NCBI RefSeq assembly: GCF_001612555.1
Contig: NZ_CP015110.1
Span: forward strand, 2,480,001 to 2,544,000
Direction: 5' to 3'
Length of the DNA: 64,000 nt
From: Acinetobacter sp. TGL-Y2
GTDB taxonomy: Bacteria > Pseudomonadota > Gammaproteobacteria > Pseudomonadales > Moraxellaceae
The stretch's first letter is position 1, and the number at the start of each line of letters is the position of its first letter. Positions 38,678-47,004 of the stretch are shown here, piece by piece. The translations under genes were made by a program, and so were the position numbers. Under the pieces are notes generated by a model. It made no database searches and was not told where the DNA came from. It was given only the letters and a program-made list of their open reading frames with translations.

Positions 38678-38753
38678 TGCTGTTATATGAACATTCAAAT
38701 TAAGTCATTGAAAGCGATCTAACATCTCATTTTTCATGTCACTTTTAATGTCT

Positions 38754-38787
38754 AAAAATAGAGCCCTGCTATGGCTCTATTTTTTTA
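38754..38787 (+). terminator. Intrinsic terminator after the small secreted protein gene
   Basis: AAAAATAGAGCC, a loop, GGCTCTATTTTTTT, about 80 bases after the stop. Confidence 0.85.
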
Positions 38788-38955
38788 TGCGTGTCTTTTA
38801 AATTTTCAAATGAAATACATCGCAGCTAAACGAGAGTCTTTTTGACCTCTTTTGCTTTTCCATTAAAAATAGCGACATAATAATATGGACAAAAAACAGT
38901 ATTTTATATAAGTGAATGATAACTCACATATAAAATTCAAAAGGCAAGTTAGTTG

Positions 38956-38994
38956 CTCTATAAGAAGAGGCCTAGGTAGAGGCTTCTTATAGAG
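38956..38994. other. Strong hairpin in a non-coding region, possible RNA element
   Basis: CTCTATAAGAAG (38956-38967) and CTTCTTATAGAG (38983-38994) form a 12-bp perfect stem with a partly paired loop containing GGCCT. No T-run follows, so it is not a standard terminator. Another short inverted repeat (ATGGGT / ACCCAT) lies at about 39029-39049. Confidence 0.35.
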
Positions 38995-39093
38995 AATTTG
39001 TTGATTTTAGAGGGAGAAGGAACTTTCATGGGTCATTCAAATACCCATTCATGATCATTTTTAACTTATGAAAGAGGTCTAATCTTTAGACAT

Positions 39094-39121
39094 TAAAAAA
39101 GACCGCTATTGCGATCTTTTT
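39094..39121 (-). terminator. Intrinsic terminator after the thioesterase gene
   Basis: On the minus strand GATCGC-AATA-GCGGTC followed by a U-run, just after the thioesterase stop. Confidence 0.75.
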
Positions 39122-39141
39122 ATCATCTTCTAAAAAATAGT

Positions 39142-39657
39142 CTAAACCGACTTTTTATAAATGCTGCATGAAGGATGATGATTTTCATTTAAACGGGCAA
39201 TTTTACGATGCTCGGCTGCTTCAAAGCGGCAACGTTTCCAATCATTGTCTAAGTTTAAAGCTGGAATTTGTTTAGGTTTGCCATTTTCATCTACGGCCAC
39301 CATGGTGAAATAACAGCTGTTGGTATGGCGCACTGTACGCTTTTGAATATTTTGCGCTTCAACGCGAATACCAATTTCCATTGAAGTGCGCCCCACATGG
39401 TTCACACTGGCAAGAAAAGTCACCAATTCGCCGACATGAATCGGCTCTTTAAAATTCACTTTATCTACAGACAACGTCACCACATAGGATCCCGAATAAC
39501 GACTCGCACACGCATAAGCCACTTGATCGAGCAATTTTAAAATTGTTCCACCATGGACATTTCCTGAGAAATTGGCCATATCAGGCGTCATTAATACAGA
39601 CATCGTTAATTCTGACTGATCGTCAGCAAGTGGTGGCACTTGATCAAATGAAGACAT
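39142..39657 (-). CDS. Acyl-CoA thioesterase, hotdog fold (YciA-like)
   Basis: A 171-residue cytoplasmic enzyme that hydrolyses acyl-CoA. The hotdog signature is at the front: 'MTPDMANFSGNVHGGTILKL' with the conserved N and HGG motif, then 'VTLSVDKVNFKEPIHVGELV'. The C-terminal part is longer than the minimal domain and polar. The substrate range is not readable. Start ATG 39657. Monocistronic, with its own terminator. Confidence 0.87.
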   Translation of the reverse strand: MSSFDQVPPLADDQSELTMSVLMTPDMANFSGNVHGGTILKLLDQVAYACASRYSGSYVVTLSVDKVNFKEPIHVGELVTFLASVNHVGRTSMEIGIRVEAQNIQKRTVRHTNSCYFTMVAVDENGKPKQIPALNLDNDWKRCRFEAAEHRKIARLNENHHPSCSIYKKSV

Positions 39658-39807
39658 AAAGCTGTAGACTCAAATATGATTAAGACAGGAGATTTTATAT
39701 GCATATTATAACTTCATTTTGCATAGAAAATGTTGAATTAAGCAATCTTAATTACTTTTAAATCACAGATCTAAGTTGCAATGCTTAAGTCCAAAAATGA
39801 TGATCAG

Positions 39808-40008
39808 TTAATCACAACTCACAGCCTCAGCTAACTCCACCAACTGCAACATTTCTGCGGAGACATGATCAAATTTCAACATATTTGAATCTGAACCCTT
39901 TACTTGAATCTCAAAAGTTCGATCAAGATTAATATGTATAATTTCAAAGGTAATTCCTGAATTTGATGTCAAATACACCTGTTGCCCGACACGAAATAAA
40001 GATATTTT
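39808..40008 (-). pseudogene. Possible remnant or small gene without a clear start
   Basis: A frame open from a TAG at 40009-40011 to TAA at 39808 encodes about 66 residues, 'LFRVGQQVYLTSNSGITFEI' and onward, with coding-like amino-acid composition. It has no in-frame ATG before residue 40 or so and no ribosome site at the possible GTG 39978. It looks like the C-terminal piece of a decayed small protein, or a real small gene with an unusual start. The rest of the 39658-40265 gap shows nothing else. Confidence 0.3.
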
Positions 40009-40265
40009 CTAAATCCTACTATTATTTTGATTATCAGCATTACTATACGCATCTTCAGGATACGTATACTTTTATGTGGATTCAAAATATACCAAATGAT
40101 AAACACAAACCAATGATATAATATATTTTATAACTATAAGAAATATCTTTTTAAGTATTTTACAATTAAGAAATGGTTTTAGCTTGAATCGTCAAATAGC
40201 TAGACAAATTTAACATACTGACTCATGCCTTTACCACGGCGACTGAATCAACAAACAGATTTGAT

Positions 40266-41252
40266 CTATTTCATTCCCTTGTTCTGTATCTCATCATTCT
40301 GTACGGAAAAATGTATCTGTTTATACACTGGGTTGGTCTTCACTAAATTTTGAATCTTGTCTATTTGCTCCATCGTTGCCTGTGCCCCTGCATCAATCGT
40401 CATTTGACGACCTTTCACTTCAAAAATATGAGCTTTTTCACGCAAATCTGGTTGAATCACGATATCTGCATTTTTTAATTCTTCAGCCGCCAATTTGTTT
40501 TGCATAATATTAATATTCTGGTTAAACATACCCCATACATTGCTGGTTTCAGTGTGTACGGGCTGCGCCAAAATATCTACTGCAATCACAATATCTGCAC
40601 CCAATTCACGTGCAACATTCACAGGGACTGGACTGACCAAGCCACCATCTACATATTCCGTGCCTGCAATCGTGACCGGAATAAACATACTCGGAATGGA
40701 AATAGAGGCACGTACCGCCTGACCTGTACTGCCTTGATTAAATACGACCTTGTTACCTTGTTTGAGCTCTGTGGCGACCACAAACATCGGGATTTTCATT
40801 TTCTCTAAGGGCAATTGATTCACCTGTTGATTGACATAATTTTCAACCTTGCTACCGTCAAAGAAACCTTGTAAACCAATGTTAAACTCACGAACATCAT
40901 TCACTTGCATATCTAAAGCGATTTGCTTTAATTGGGCTGCCGACTTACCACTGGCATAGATCGAACCTACAATACTGCCTGCACTGGTTCCCACGATAAA
41001 GTCGGGTTTAATCCCTCTTTGTTCCAGAACTTGAATTACTCCAATATGCGCATATCCACGCGCACCACCACTGCCTAGAACCAAAGCCAGCACAGGTTTA
41101 TTATGCTGCTGCTTTTTAAAAGCGGTGTAATCAATTTGAGAACGAGCATCGCTGAGGGTGTGAACCAAGCTTTGCTCTGCTTTTAAAGGCATCTGTTGAC
41201 AGGCAACCAGTGTAAAACTTAAGCATAAGCTGAACGTCTTTAAAAGATTCAT
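40266..41252 (-). CDS. Patatin-like phospholipase, predicted lipoprotein
   Basis: A 328-residue serine hydrolase of the patatin/RssA family. The signal peptide ends in lipobox LVAC with Cys18, so the protein is probably membrane-anchored in the periplasm. The oxyanion loop GGARGY (62-67), nucleophile GTSAG (Ser90) and the catalytic Asp202 in VDGG form the Ser-Asp dyad of patatins. The native substrate is unknown; lipid acyl hydrolysis is expected. Start ATG 41252. Confidence 0.88.
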   Translation of the reverse strand: MNLLKTFSLCLSFTLVACQQMPLKAEQSLVHTLSDARSQIDYTAFKKQQHNKPVLALVLGSGGARGYAHIGVIQVLEQRGIKPDFIVGTSAGSIVGSIYASGKSAAQLKQIALDMQVNDVREFNIGLQGFFDGSKVENYVNQQVNQLPLEKMKIPMFVVATELKQGNKVVFNQGSTGQAVRASISIPSMFIPVTIAGTEYVDGGLVSPVPVNVARELGADIVIAVDILAQPVHTETSNVWGMFNQNINIMQNKLAAEELKNADIVIQPDLREKAHIFEVKGRQMTIDAGAQATMEQIDKIQNLVKTNPVYKQIHFSVQNDEIQNKGMK

Positions 41253-41407
41253 AAATTGAATGTATATGGTGTTGAAGTGATGACTATCAAATCACACTTG
41301 AACTTGAAATACTGTATGAAATATTTACGGCAAATGCAGGCTTGTGAATGAATTATGAATACACGCGCATTTCAATACCCCGTCAATAATTTTGATAATC
41401 AACCCAA

Positions 41408-41437
41408 TAAAAAAGCCCCAGATCAACTGGGGCTTTT
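41408..41437 (-). terminator. Intrinsic terminator after gltS
   Basis: AAAAAAGCCCCAG / CTGGGGCTTTT hairpin just after the gltS stop; the minus-strand U-run is the longer one. Confidence 0.82.
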
Positions 41438-41451
41438 CGGATTAATTTAAA

Positions 41452-42681
41452 TTAACCAAAGATTTTCAAGATACCTTGAATCACGACCACGTTTACCAGA
41501 TCGATAAAGAATGCACCAACCAAAGGTACGATCAAGAACGCTTTGTGAGATGGACCGTACATATTGGTAATCGCTTGCATGTTTGCAATTGCGTTTGGCG
41601 TTGCCCCCATACCGAAACCACATAAACCTGATGCCAATACCGCAGAATCATAGTTTTTACCCATGACGCGGAATGAAATATAAACTGCGAAAATCCACAT
41701 TGCGATTGACTGTGCCAACAACAAAATAATCATTGGAATTGCAAGGTCAGCCAACTGCCATAATTTTAAAGAAACCAAAGCCATCGCTAAAAATAATGCT
41801 AATGCAGTATTACCAAATACATCAATTGAACGATCGAAAATTTCGAGTTTGAAACCTGTTTCTAAAATATTACGCAGTAAAATACCACCGGCCAATGCCC
41901 ATACAAATGTAGGCAATTCAAATGCTGTACCTATCGTAAGGTTTTTCATCACTTCTGCAAAACCAAGTGCAAAAGCAAACATCCCTAATGTGGTAATCGC
42001 ATTATCCGCTGTAATTAAACGGACCTTTTGCGGTGCTTCAAATGCATATTCTTTATCTGTTAATGGTGTTGCATCGCTTTCTAAACGTGCTTCAGGGTTT
42101 AAAGGTGAAGCCAATTTATGTTTGCGAATGAGGTAGCGCGCTAATGGCCCACCCATCAGCCCCCCCACAACCATACCAAAGGTTGCACTGGCGATACCCA
42201 TCGGTAACGCACCTTCTACGCCATATTTTGCTTCGAAAATTGGACCCCAAGCACCTGCAGTACCTAAACCACCCACTAAAGCGATAGAACCTGCAATCAC
42301 CCCCATCAATGGATCTAGCCCAACCATTGAAGCAACAGCCATACCCACGCCATTTTGAATCAATACAAATACTGAAATCGCAAGTAAAAAGATCACCAGC
42401 GGTCGACCACCTTCTTTAAGCTTAGCGAAGTTTGCACTTAAACCGATTGAGGCAAAAAACATTAACATAAACACATCTTGCATCGGCTTATTCACCGTGA
42501 TGGTCATGCTCAAGAATTGATGTGCAAAATAAAAGATAATTGCGCCAACTAAACCACCAGCAACTGGTTCAGGAATATTATATTTATTTAAAAACGGTAT
42601 ATGCTTATTCAGGATACGCCCTACATAAAGGACGACCACTGCGAGCAATAACGTATAGGTCGGATTTAATACATAATCCAT
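41452..42681 (-). CDS. gltS: Sodium/glutamate symporter
   Basis: A 409-residue inner-membrane transporter of the GltS (ESS) family, which takes up glutamate with sodium. About ten to twelve membrane segments are visible, with the family features 'PEPVAGGLVGAIIFY' early, 'VGGLGTAGAWGPIFEAKYG' in the middle and 'SGLCGFGMGATPNAIANMQA' late. These glycine-rich re-entrant loops are diagnostic. Start ATG 42681. Monocistronic. Confidence 0.93.
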   Translation of the reverse strand: MDYVLNPTYTLLLAVVVLYVGRILNKHIPFLNKYNIPEPVAGGLVGAIIFYFAHQFLSMTITVNKPMQDVFMLMFFASIGLSANFAKLKEGGRPLVIFLLAISVFVLIQNGVGMAVASMVGLDPLMGVIAGSIALVGGLGTAGAWGPIFEAKYGVEGALPMGIASATFGMVVGGLMGGPLARYLIRKHKLASPLNPEARLESDATPLTDKEYAFEAPQKVRLITADNAITTLGMFAFALGFAEVMKNLTIGTAFELPTFVWALAGGILLRNILETGFKLEIFDRSIDVFGNTALALFLAMALVSLKLWQLADLAIPMIILLLAQSIAMWIFAVYISFRVMGKNYDSAVLASGLCGFGMGATPNAIANMQAITNMYGPSHKAFLIVPLVGAFFIDLVNVVVIQGILKIFG

Positions 42682-43188
42682 AATTAAACTTCCTAATTTA
42701 ATGTTCTGCTTATTTTAATTAAAAAGATTGATTTTCTAATATGAACTTCAAACTTCAACGTAATATCTGATGGTATTCCATTCGCCATACCATCAAAGCA
42801 TGCGTTAGCTTAAATACATACTAATTGTGAAAACGATCAACATTCAATCTTGTTAATAAAAAACCTACATCACATCCATGCAAAATGAATTGATAAAAAA
42901 CCAGTTAGCATATTTGATTATCTAACCTACAAATTTTACGCATAAAGTTATGGCAACATAAAATTTTCTTTGCTTTGACCAAGCACTCGTTCAATTCCAT
43001 TTACGCTCAAATCCAGCTTGAAATTACAACTGATCACGTTCAGAAGTTTGGGAGACGCCATTCTCAAGAGCGTAATTATGCAGATTTTTGACAAAAAATC
43101 TCCTGATTTTGTATTTTTATTATCAATATGGTTCAAACTTTGATCTAACATGGTTTTCCAATAAAAAATCTCAACATAAACGATGTAT
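42682..43188. other. Long non-coding spacer upstream of gltS
   Basis: 507 bp, very A+T rich. A 67-codon frame on the minus strand exists (42948-43151) but shows no ribosome site or recognisable family. Nothing else was supported. Confidence 0.35.
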
Positions 43189-43216
43189 AAAAAAGAGCCT
43201 TAAAGGCTCTTTTTTA
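43189..43216 (-). terminator. Intrinsic terminator after the DcaP-like porin gene
   Basis: AAAAAAGAGCCTT / AAGGCTCTTTTTT hairpin about 20 bases after the porin stop. Confidence 0.87.
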
Positions 43217-43234
43217 AATCATGTCTACAACTGA

Positions 43235-44479
43235 TTAGAAGTTGTATTTCGCCATTAAACCAACACGGTTGTCTTTAAAGCTTGCACCGCTAAAAGTTTC
43301 GCGCTTACCGTTTACATATTCCACACCCAGATCAATAGGTTTAACTGGAGAGTAAATCAAGTTAATCCACGCTTGTTGCACTTTTTCATTTGCCGAAGTG
43401 TTTAAACTCGCATAATCCGTACCATCATCAGCAAATAATGCACCATACGCTAAAGTCGAACGTAAGTTCGGTAGGATTTTATAGGTCGCCCCAACTTGCA
43501 GCCCCATAAACTCATTTTGTTCAATTTCGCCATCAGTTACGCTGTATGCAGAATTGGCACCATACAGATAGTTACTGTTACCTTTCACGTAAGATACATC
43601 TGCAGAGACTTTAAGTGGATCAGATACTTGATAGTTTGCACCAGCTGCGACGCCCCAGCCCGTTTGTTTATCATTCGCTGTCTCTGATTTATAGTTTTCA
43701 ACCAAAGCACGAGCAGATGCACTACCCTTACCTTCAGCAAAACCTTGGGTCACTTTAGCGGTTAAATTTGGAAGGCTGTATTTAAGTCCCGCACCCGTGC
43801 TATTACCTTCTTCAGCAGAAACCAATAACTGCGTATCAGGTGCAAGTTTATATGAATAACGTACTTGTGGAATACGTGCCGTACCACCGCCAACGTTGGT
43901 ACCGAAGTCGATCATTTCTGGTGCATGGTTAGACAAGAAGTTTGATGTGGTTTGACCAAATAGCCAGTTATTTAAGGTTAAGTAAGCGTGACGTAAACGA
44001 AATTGCTCTGCATCCCCGCCAGCGAAGTCCGCTTCAACCTTACCGCCGACATCTGCACCTTCAATCGTAGTTTTAAAATCTAAACCAATACGCGTTGTTT
44101 TCGCAGTCGCACGTAGTTTGTCTTGCGCAGCTCCTGTACTGGTATGCACATTGTTGAAGTCGTTATCCGCACCTTCAATGATATAGTTGGCATCACCACG
44201 AGCGAAACCATATAGGTTTACACTTGCGCCTGCTTTTGTTTTAAGCGCCGGGGCAGCCGCTGGTGCAGCTACAGCATTCACTTGAGCCAATTGAACTTGT
44301 TGCTGTTGTTGTACCTGTTGTTGCTGTTGAATCAACGACTTTAATGCTTCAACTTCTTGGCGAAGTTGCTGAATTTCTTCTTTCTCTGTTGCAGCATGCA
44401 CTGAGCTCATCATCACTGCGGTAACGGCAACGGCTAAGCTTTTCTTCAAAATAGCTTGACGACGAATAAACTGATTCAT
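43235..44479 (-). CDS. DcaP-like outer-membrane porin
   Basis: A 414-residue trimeric porin of the DcaP type found in Acinetobacter, thought to admit dicarboxylates and other anionic compounds. The signal peptide ends at about residue 30 (MMSSVHAA); then comes a coiled-coil and glutamine-rich region (EEIQQLRQEVEALKSLIQQQ), as in DcaP; then a barrel with 'VNLYGFARGDANY' and final YNF. Start ATG 44479 after GGAG. An open frame continues 13 codons upstream without support. The upstream region is shared with a dead nitroreductase gene. Confidence 0.88.
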   Translation of the reverse strand: MNQFIRRQAILKKSLAVAVTAVMMSSVHAATEKEEIQQLRQEVEALKSLIQQQQQVQQQQQVQLAQVNAVAAPAAAPALKTKAGASVNLYGFARGDANYIIEGADNDFNNVHTSTGAAQDKLRATAKTTRIGLDFKTTIEGADVGGKVEADFAGGDAEQFRLRHAYLTLNNWLFGQTTSNFLSNHAPEMIDFGTNVGGGTARIPQVRYSYKLAPDTQLLVSAEEGNSTGAGLKYSLPNLTAKVTQGFAEGKGSASARALVENYKSETANDKQTGWGVAAGANYQVSDPLKVSADVSYVKGNSNYLYGANSAYSVTDGEIEQNEFMGLQVGATYKILPNLRSTLAYGALFADDGTDYASLNTSANEKVQQAWINLIYSPVKPIDLGVEYVNGKRETFSGASFKDNRVGLMAKYNF

Positions 44480-44805
44480 AAAGAACTCCAAAATTGTAAT
44501 TAAGCTGCATCCGTGCATTTAGGTATTATCAATTTTGATCTCAACCTTAACCTTTGTTTAATTAAAAAATTGAAAAATTCTAATAAAACAACGCACTCAA
44601 CTGCATATAGAAAATATTCTGTTAAAAACACTCAACAAGTAACATAATGTGTAAAACCACATTACTTAATCTAACAATTTCTTCACAATAAGAAAATATA
44701 TTTTATTCTTAAATACCAATTCCTCGAACACAATTTTTGATTACTATTTCAAAAAATCTTATATATCTTAAGCTTACAAATTACTTTTCTTAAAAAATGC
44801 GAGTG
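44480..44805. promoter_or_regulatory. Upstream region of the porin gene
   Basis: About 325 bp, strongly A+T rich, likely containing the porin promoter on the minus strand. No palindrome was seen until the one at 44806-44824. Confidence 0.35.
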
Positions 44806-44824
44806 ATATACGACTATCGTATAT
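44806..44824. promoter_or_regulatory. Orphan palindromic operator before a dead nitroreductase gene
   Basis: ATATACGA-CTA-TCGTATAT, a perfect 8-3-8 inverted repeat, 40 bp before the original start codon. It has the look of a TetR- or LysR-type operator. No regulator gene is adjacent. Confidence 0.5.
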
Positions 44825-44863
44825 AGTTAAAGTTTACAAAAATCTCATTTTATAGGAAGGATT

Positions 44864-45570
44864 ATGCATTTAAAGCAAGTTCATTGACTTGATCAAGCTA
44901 TAGATATCTCGCCAATCTATTCATGCACTTTTAGATAAACCTATGGCAACTCAGATCATTAACAATATTTTAAGCATATCCGCGCGTGCGCCTTCTGGTA
45001 CCATCACCTCGCTCTGGAAAATCTATGTGATCACGGGTCAAAAACAACAAGAATGAATCTCCCAAGTCCGCACCGCTCGAATAAAATCCGTAAAAGACCC
45101 TAAATGCATAGCACAGTACATCGAAACCTTTGCCTATAATCCTAAGTATAAGGTCTTTCTCTTTGTATTGAGCGTCGCCATGAACATAGTGGCGAGCTTT
45201 ATGGTTGATTGGGGATTCAAACAGGCGAAAAAGAGAAAATGGCAGCACAGCATCGCAGAAGTGATCAATGGTTGGATGTGGCGTGCCTGTTGGTCGATTT
45301 TTCAGTGTAGATAAAGCCCTGAGCAGTGGATCGAAAATAGATACCACTATACGCATGCAAAATATCATGATTGCCACCAAAGCTCGGGGTTTATATATCT
45401 GCCCGCAAGCGGTATAGAGTCATTTCCATTCGATTTTGCTTATTGTATTGGAAGCAAACAATTATGAAGAACTGATTTGTGGCATGGCTTAAATTTATGC
45501 AGAGCCAAATCACATTGGAAATCGTTTTAAAACTCAACGCGAAGCTGTTGAAAAATTTTCAGTATTTTGA
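44864..45570 (+). pseudogene. Nitroreductase pseudogene
   Basis: Fragments of an NAD(P)H nitroreductase are spread over all three plus-strand frames. A ribosome site GGAAGG precedes ATG 44864, but a TGA follows six codons later. Recognisable pieces in order: 'SRQSIHALLDKPM' and 'SISARAPSGT' (44920-45010), 'KIYVITG', 'MQNIMIATKARGLYICPQA' (about 45356-45412), 'EELICGMA' (about 45460-45490) and 'NRFKTQREAVEKF'. These match the FMN-binding and C-terminal motifs of the family (RAPSGTNTQPW; MIAARARGLDTCPQ; CGMALGY). Several frameshifts and stops separate them, so the gene is dead. Confidence 0.82.
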
Positions 45571-45597
45571 AATGAGTCATGAAATTACGTTCTAGTC

Positions 45598-45651
45598 AAA
45601 AAGCGAATCAACAAACCAGTCTGATGTATTTGTTGATTCGCTTTTTGACGC
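45598..45651. terminator. Long-stem terminator after the Bcr-like exporter gene
   Basis: AAAAAGCGAATCAACAAA and TTTGTTGATTCGCTTTTT form an 18-bp perfect stem. It serves the minus-strand exporter gene and could act on both strands. Confidence 0.82.
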
Positions 45652-45655
45652 CTGG

Positions 45656-46867
45656 TTAACTGCTTTGGGGCTTCTGCTCACGAGCCAAGTTTAAAATCGC
45701 CATAAAACCTAAGCAGATAAAAAATAGCATGAGTATGCCCATATTCATGACTGCATTCCCCCAGAGGAAATTTAAAGCGACCCCGCCCAACAAACCACAG
45801 CTAAATTGAGCACTGCCCATAATGGCACTTGCAGTACCCGCTCTTGCGCCTTGTTTGGACATGGCAAGTGCCATCGCATTCGGTCCCGTCAAACCAATGC
45901 CTGATATGGTCATAAACAGTCCTAGCATGAGGAACCACAGTGGCGCATAACTGATTAACCCCGCGCTCACAATAATCACTGCGCCTGTCAGTTGAAGCAT
46001 TCCACCCATTTTAAGACGCTGCAGCACACTGACTTTTTTCGCTAAATATTTATTTAAAGAGGACATGACCATAATGCCAAACGCATTAAATCCAAAGGCA
46101 TAGGCAAATGCTTGCTGGCTCATGCCATATTCGCCCATAAATACCGCAGAAGCTGAACTGATATAACAAAATAAAGCTGCACCCGTCAGACAACCTGCGA
46201 GCATGGGTATGCGAAAACTACGGTCTTGAATAATTGACCCATAAAGCAATAAGACTTGCTTAAAGCTCAGTTTTAGACGGCGATCAACACTCAGTGTTTC
46301 ATCAAAAAAGAAATGCACACAGATCAAACAAAACAGTCCAATTGTCATTAAAGTGATAAATACCGCCTGCCAAGGAAAAAATTGCAGAATGACCGCGCCA
46401 AATATAGGCGCCAAAATCGGCGCGAGTCCCATCACAATCATCATGCTTGAAAATGCCTGCGCTGAACCTTGCAAATCTAAGCGATCTCGTATAGCCGCTC
46501 TTGCAATCACCACACCGACACAACCACCGAGTGCTTGTAATACACGTGCTGCAATTAAAGCCCAATCATTGGGTGCGACCACACAGAGTAAACTGGCAAA
46601 GGCATATAGACCTAAACCCCAGTACAATGGTTTTTTGCGACCAATCCGATCACTTAAAGGTCCATAGAACAGTTGTCCCAGTGCTAAACCGAGAAAGTAG
46701 GCAGGTAAGGTATTGGCTATTTGCTGTGTGCTCACTGCAAAATCATCTGCCATTTGTGGCAAAGCAGGCAAATACATGTCAATGGATAAAGGACCGAGCG
46801 AGGTCAATAACGCCAGTAAAATAATCCAACTATTGGCATATTGCTGTCGAGATTGCGGTTCAGACAT
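45656..46867 (-). CDS. Bcr/CflA-family drug exporter (MFS)
   Basis: A 403-residue major-facilitator protein with 12 predicted membrane segments. The signature 'LGPLSIDMYLPALPQMADDF' near the N-terminus (helix 1) and 'GQLFYGPLSDRIGRKKPLYW' (motif A) are characteristic of the Bcr/CflA branch, which exports bicyclomycin, sulfonamides or other compounds. The real substrate is unknown. Start ATG 46867. Divergent from the first FUSC-type gene. Confidence 0.9.
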   Translation of the reverse strand: MSEPQSRQQYANSWIILLALLTSLGPLSIDMYLPALPQMADDFAVSTQQIANTLPAYFLGLALGQLFYGPLSDRIGRKKPLYWGLGLYAFASLLCVVAPNDWALIAARVLQALGGCVGVVIARAAIRDRLDLQGSAQAFSSMMIVMGLAPILAPIFGAVILQFFPWQAVFITLMTIGLFCLICVHFFFDETLSVDRRLKLSFKQVLLLYGSIIQDRSFRIPMLAGCLTGAALFCYISSASAVFMGEYGMSQQAFAYAFGFNAFGIMVMSSLNKYLAKKVSVLQRLKMGGMLQLTGAVIIVSAGLISYAPLWFLMLGLFMTISGIGLTGPNAMALAMSKQGARAGTASAIMGSAQFSCGLLGGVALNFLWGNAVMNMGILMLFFICLGFMAILNLAREQKPQSS

Positions 46868-47004
46868 ACAGGTTCTAATTCAAAAGGCTGAGTTATGATC
46901 AGTTTATACCGAGGATCAGATAAATTAATCATATAACAAGTGAATATTCACGAATTAATAAGACTATAATTCGCCACAAAAGAAAACGTGGTTAAGGATC
47001 TGTT

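Noticed and set aside
42948..43151. 67-residue minus-strand frame upstream of gltS
   Set aside because: No ribosome site, no recognised family and very A+T-rich surroundings; probably chance.
44970..45380. 136-residue minus-strand frame in the porin-exporter gap
   Set aside because: The plus strand here carries ordered nitroreductase motifs in broken frames; the minus frame is a chance antisense opening.
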